From Phyllostachys edulis (Eukaryota > Streptophyta > Magnoliopsida > Poales > Poaceae), in assembly GCA_036346405.1 (NCBI GenBank), contig CM070548.1, positions 50,635,779 through 50,699,778 on the forward strand: a stretch of DNA of 64,000 nucleotides, read 5' to 3'. Within the stretch, counting starts at the first letter, position 1. The number at the start of each line of letters is the position of its first letter. Positions 61,401 through 64,000 of the stretch are shown here, piece after piece. The translations under genes were made by a program, and so were the position numbers. Below the pieces are notes generated by a model. It worked only from the letters and a program-made list of their open reading frames with translations. It had not been told where the DNA came from and ran no database searches.

Positions 61401-62860
61401 TGGCTACTGACCAGGACATGACGAGGATGCCACATGAACAAGATGAAGACGTGGCCGCTGAGGTGGAGTTAGGAGCTGGCTACCACGTCAGCAAGGAGAG
61501 GAAGCACCCAAGAGGGACCGCAAAGATGGTCGGCGATGAGGCTTCGGCATTGACGTCCAACCACAACGATGGAGCTCCAGGGAGACAACAAAATGAGATG
61601 CCGAGGGTGTGGCGAAGCTCTGAGAGGCAGTGGCTTGACGATTCCGACGACATGGTGATGACAACAACGACCTTAGAGACGGGGTGCTCATAGGTGATGG
61701 CGGCGATGGCAAATGAGTGGCGCCCGACAAGAGTCGGGATGGGCACCAAGACGACAATGACAAGAGGAGCACAGAGAGCAACTTGATGGGGACTGCAAAG
61801 GACCAGAACATCGGTGAGGCAAAAGTGACCGGAGTTAACGAAGAAGCTTGGCGATAGCGTCTCGGCAGTGGAGAGAAAAATTAAAGATGGGCAACGGATG
61901 AGAAGGAGGTGGAACGCATGATGACACGCGCAGATGGCCCAAGATATCACCGTGGAGGTAGATCAGCAAGCAGGCGGTGTGGCTGGATTTCAAGCAAAGT
62001 CGGAGATGGCAACTCGGTGCTCTCTGGGGAAAGATGATGAGCGCATGGCGAAGCTCACGAGCACGCGATCCCAACTCCGGTGGCGGCTCGGGCTGAAACG
62101 CTCGGACGACTAAGAAATCCGATGGAGAACTCGTGCGGTGGCCGGCTCGGTACTTGATGAAATTCGGCGCAACAAGAGAGAAATTGACAGAGAGGATTTA
62201 GGGTTTTGGAGGAGAGGGTTGGGGTGAAGGAAAAGACGTAGAGGGGTGGCCTTAAATAGGCACGGAGGAGAGGAATCCACAAGGCACCGGTGCTGCTCAA
62301 CGTGAACGACACGGACACGGCGCTAGAGTCCCGGTCTCCTGGACAAAGTCGATTGAAGAAGAAACACACATGCACTATAACACGGGTCCACCCGGCAGTG
62401 GAAGAAGGTGAGGCTAGGCTTCGGTCTTGCGAAGAAAAGGAAAGGCAGGGAAGCAGCCAAGCTGATGGTTGGGCTGAAGAGAAAAAGGGCCAGTGGAGGA
62501 AATAAAGGGAAAAAGGAAAGGTGGGCCAAAAGGAATAGGATTGGGCCGAAGCAAGGAATTCAGCCCAAAGGAAATTTTGAGATTATAAATAGTTTTTCTT
62601 TTTAAAAAATACTGAAAATGCAAATAGCAATTAGAAAATAGCAAATGAACTCGAAAAAATTCTAGAAAAAACTAGAAAATATATCCAAGCACATAGAATC
62701 TAAATAAAATAATTTTAATAATAGTTGATGTGATATTAATCATATTAAATTATTTTTGAACTCTGAAAATTTTAATTAAGCTTTAACTTTAATAGAAAAA
62801 TCCAAATGGTTATTTTTATTTTTAACACTTCAAAACAAACCAAAATTTTGAGATATTACA
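58485..62860 (-). mobile_element. LTR-like element, TGTAACATCC family, copy 2
   Basis: On the plus strand it starts TGTCGGGACC and ends GATATTACA; reversed, this is TGTAATATCTC...GGTCCCGACA, the same ends as copies 1 and 3. The flanks are GTTAG (58480-58484 and 62861-62865), a perfect TSD in the gypsy pol gene, which resumes at 62866. Removing the CACTA element leaves about 3.5 kb. The shared block 59275-59300 (ctctgcagaggttgtacac) matches 46083 and 6176 in reverse. No gag or pol. Confidence 0.82.
60020..60879. mobile_element. Non-autonomous CACTA element, 860 bp
   Basis: It starts CACTACTAGGGAAAA and ends TGTAGTAGTG, with ATA flanks on both sides (60017-60019 and 60880-60882). Subterminal arrays at 60040-60190 and 60705-60850 repeat CACAGACGGTT / AACCGTCTGTG. 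A tandem 'acagtagcatcacccacatc' occurs at 60463-60515. No transposase. It is the youngest layer of a three-deep nest. Confidence 0.88.
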
Positions 62861-62865
62861 GTTAG

Positions 62866-62955
62866 TCCCACATTTAATATTGTAGATTTGAAGCCATACT
62901 TGGGAGAAGAGGATGAGCTTGAGTCGAGGACGACTCAAATGCAAGAAAGGGAGGA
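62866..62955 (+). pseudogene. Gypsy pol carboxy-terminal tail and polypurine tract
   Basis: After the nested insertion the pol frame resumes as PTFNIVDLKPYLGEEDE, the usual tail of this plant gypsy group, and runs into the LTR. AAGAAAGGGAGGA (62943-62955) directly before the LTR is the polypurine tract priming plus-strand synthesis. Confidence 0.85.
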
Positions 62956-63954
62956 TGATGAAGAAATCCCTACCATGGATACAACCGCGCCTACACACAC
63001 CACTCATCCATCCACCTCAAGTGTTACAAGGATGACTTACTCGAGCTCATGCTCGCCAACTTAATTACCAGGTGAATTCGTTTCTAGGTTTATATATTAC
63101 TGAGAATAGACCGCTACCTAATGCAAGTGATTTAATTGTACTTAGGAACATGGGAAAGGACCAAGAAGAGGCATGAGGAGTCATGGACATGCATGGAAGG
63201 CATAATGGAGGTCACCACGCCACTTTAGGTCCGAGTCAAGCAAGAGTTCAAGTTGGGCCCGTTCTGGATTTGGATTCTGACTACTGTGACAGTACTAAGT
63301 TTAAATGGCCGTAACTTCTTCATACAGACTCCATTTGGGACATTCTTGGACTTCGTGGAAAGCTTATCAAGTTCACTTTCTAACGGATCTAACCTCATCT
63401 TCAAATTCCTTTCAAGCCGATCACAATCATCAAAACAGTCTACGTTTGTTTCTGAGAACGGTGTTGCACCACCTCAACTTGGGCCAACGGGCCTTGTATT
63501 AAGTCGAGCCCAATTGGGGCTCGTCCCTAGGGTTAGAGGATGTCCTCTACCCCTTTAAATACACCCCTTAGTCGTCACAAACAGATTGAATTTCGTTGAG
63601 TTTAGGTTTAGCCATTGTGCAAACTTCTGTTCTTTAGTTGTGTCGGACGACCATCTGTCAAGACAGTCTTCAGGATCCCACATTTGTCTTTCAATATTAT
63701 TTACACTACAATCCTATTTGCAATATCAGATTACCTACATCTTATTTTTGCTAGTTCTTCGATTGCTCGCAGGAATTGAACCTTGTGTTCAGGTTGATCG
63801 TACTTCCAGCAAAATCAATAACATCTTGGAGTTGGTTCAACAATTGCTAAGGCACAAGCGTCGTCGTATGGTTGCAGTCAGATCGTGAGAGTCATCTCCA
63901 CCAAAATTGATATTTATCAATCTCATCAAAAGATCAGGCACCTCGCCTGCATCA
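62956..63954 (+). repeat. 3' LTR (999 bp)
   Basis: It begins TGATGAAGAAATCC and ends CGCCTGCATCA. It is collinear with the 5' LTR and lacks the hAT MITE. Confidence 0.94.
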
Positions 63955-63959
63955 GTAAA

Positions 63960-64000
63960 AAGGTAAAGTAGTATCTACAATATCTCAACTATACATAACC
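63960..64000. other. Flank beyond the gypsy element
   Basis: Only 41 bases. Nothing recognised. It should continue the sequence interrupted at 50891. Confidence 0.5.

Larger units (their letters stand above)
50897..63954 (+). mobile_element. Complete but inactive Ty3/gypsy LTR retrotransposon
   Basis: Both LTRs begin TGATGA and end GCATCA, and the outer flanks are GTAAA on both sides (50892-50896 and 63955-63959). A primer-binding site follows the 5' LTR and a purine tract precedes the 3' LTR. Coding order is gag, protease, RT, RNase H, integrase, as in Ty3/gypsy. Nested inside are a hAT MITE (51796-52392) and an LTR-like element (58485-62860), the latter carrying a CACTA element. The gag-pol frame has many stops and shifts. 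In the first 110 bases the LTRs differ at about 10 positions, so insertion is old. Confidence 0.93.

Noticed and set aside
61256..61693. 145-codon open frame and overlapping 156-codon minus frame
   Set aside because: Both lie in copy 2 of the TGTAACATCC family, overlap on opposite strands and show no domain.
1..64000. CRISPR arrays, bacterial operons, rRNA genes
   Set aside because: Repeats present are TE subterminal motifs and tandem arrays without regular spacers. The DNA is eukaryotic by its introns and elements.

Overview
The window is nuclear DNA of a grass (Poaceae), most like rice (Oryza) or a close relative. The signs are a five-exon plant gene with GT-AG introns, a monocot ribosomal-protein promoter, and dense plant transposons (CACTA, hAT, Mutator-like, Helitron, Ty3/gypsy and solo-LTR-like elements), many nested in one another. 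There are no bacterial-type operons, no tRNA or rRNA genes and no CRISPR array.

Only one gene looks intact: RPS8, encoding cytosolic 40S ribosomal protein S8, at 39269-42133 (+). Its five coding exons give 221 codons, and upstream lie a TATA box, a telo box and a site II motif. Almost everything else can be assigned to mobile elements, mostly from terminal motifs and matching target-site duplications (TSDs) read directly in the sequence.

Layout. 1-1570: LTR of a family starting TGATATGCCC, minus strand. 1885-7236: two inverted Mutator-like arms enclosing a 4.6-kb LTR-like element (2322-6918) that carries a hAT element (4310-5419). 7442-12658: a second LTR of the first family, split by a CACTA element (8251-9897) and a deleted hAT transposon (9991-11652). 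14439-17849: a CACTA element with a long hairpin. 18554-18849: a Mutator-type MITE. 23241-24650: a hAT element carrying an MCA1-like gene fragment. 26521-32069: an LTR-like element split by another (27138-29992). 32144-33852: a CACTA element. 34150-38748: a probable Helitron carrying ubiquitin-protease and RRM gene fragments. 39269-42133: RPS8. 43525-48090: an LTR-like element split by a hAT (46484-47766) with an SppA-like fragment. About 48091-50630: a decayed TTF-type hAT transposase gene. 50892-63959: a complete but dead Ty3/gypsy retrotransposon containing a hAT MITE in its 5' LTR, and a 4.4-kb LTR-like element that itself carries a CACTA element.

The biological theme is repeated capture of host gene fragments by different DNA transposon classes (two hATs and one Helitron) within 64 kb, next to one highly expressed housekeeping gene. 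Gene-family identities are from recognised peptide motifs, not from a database search.
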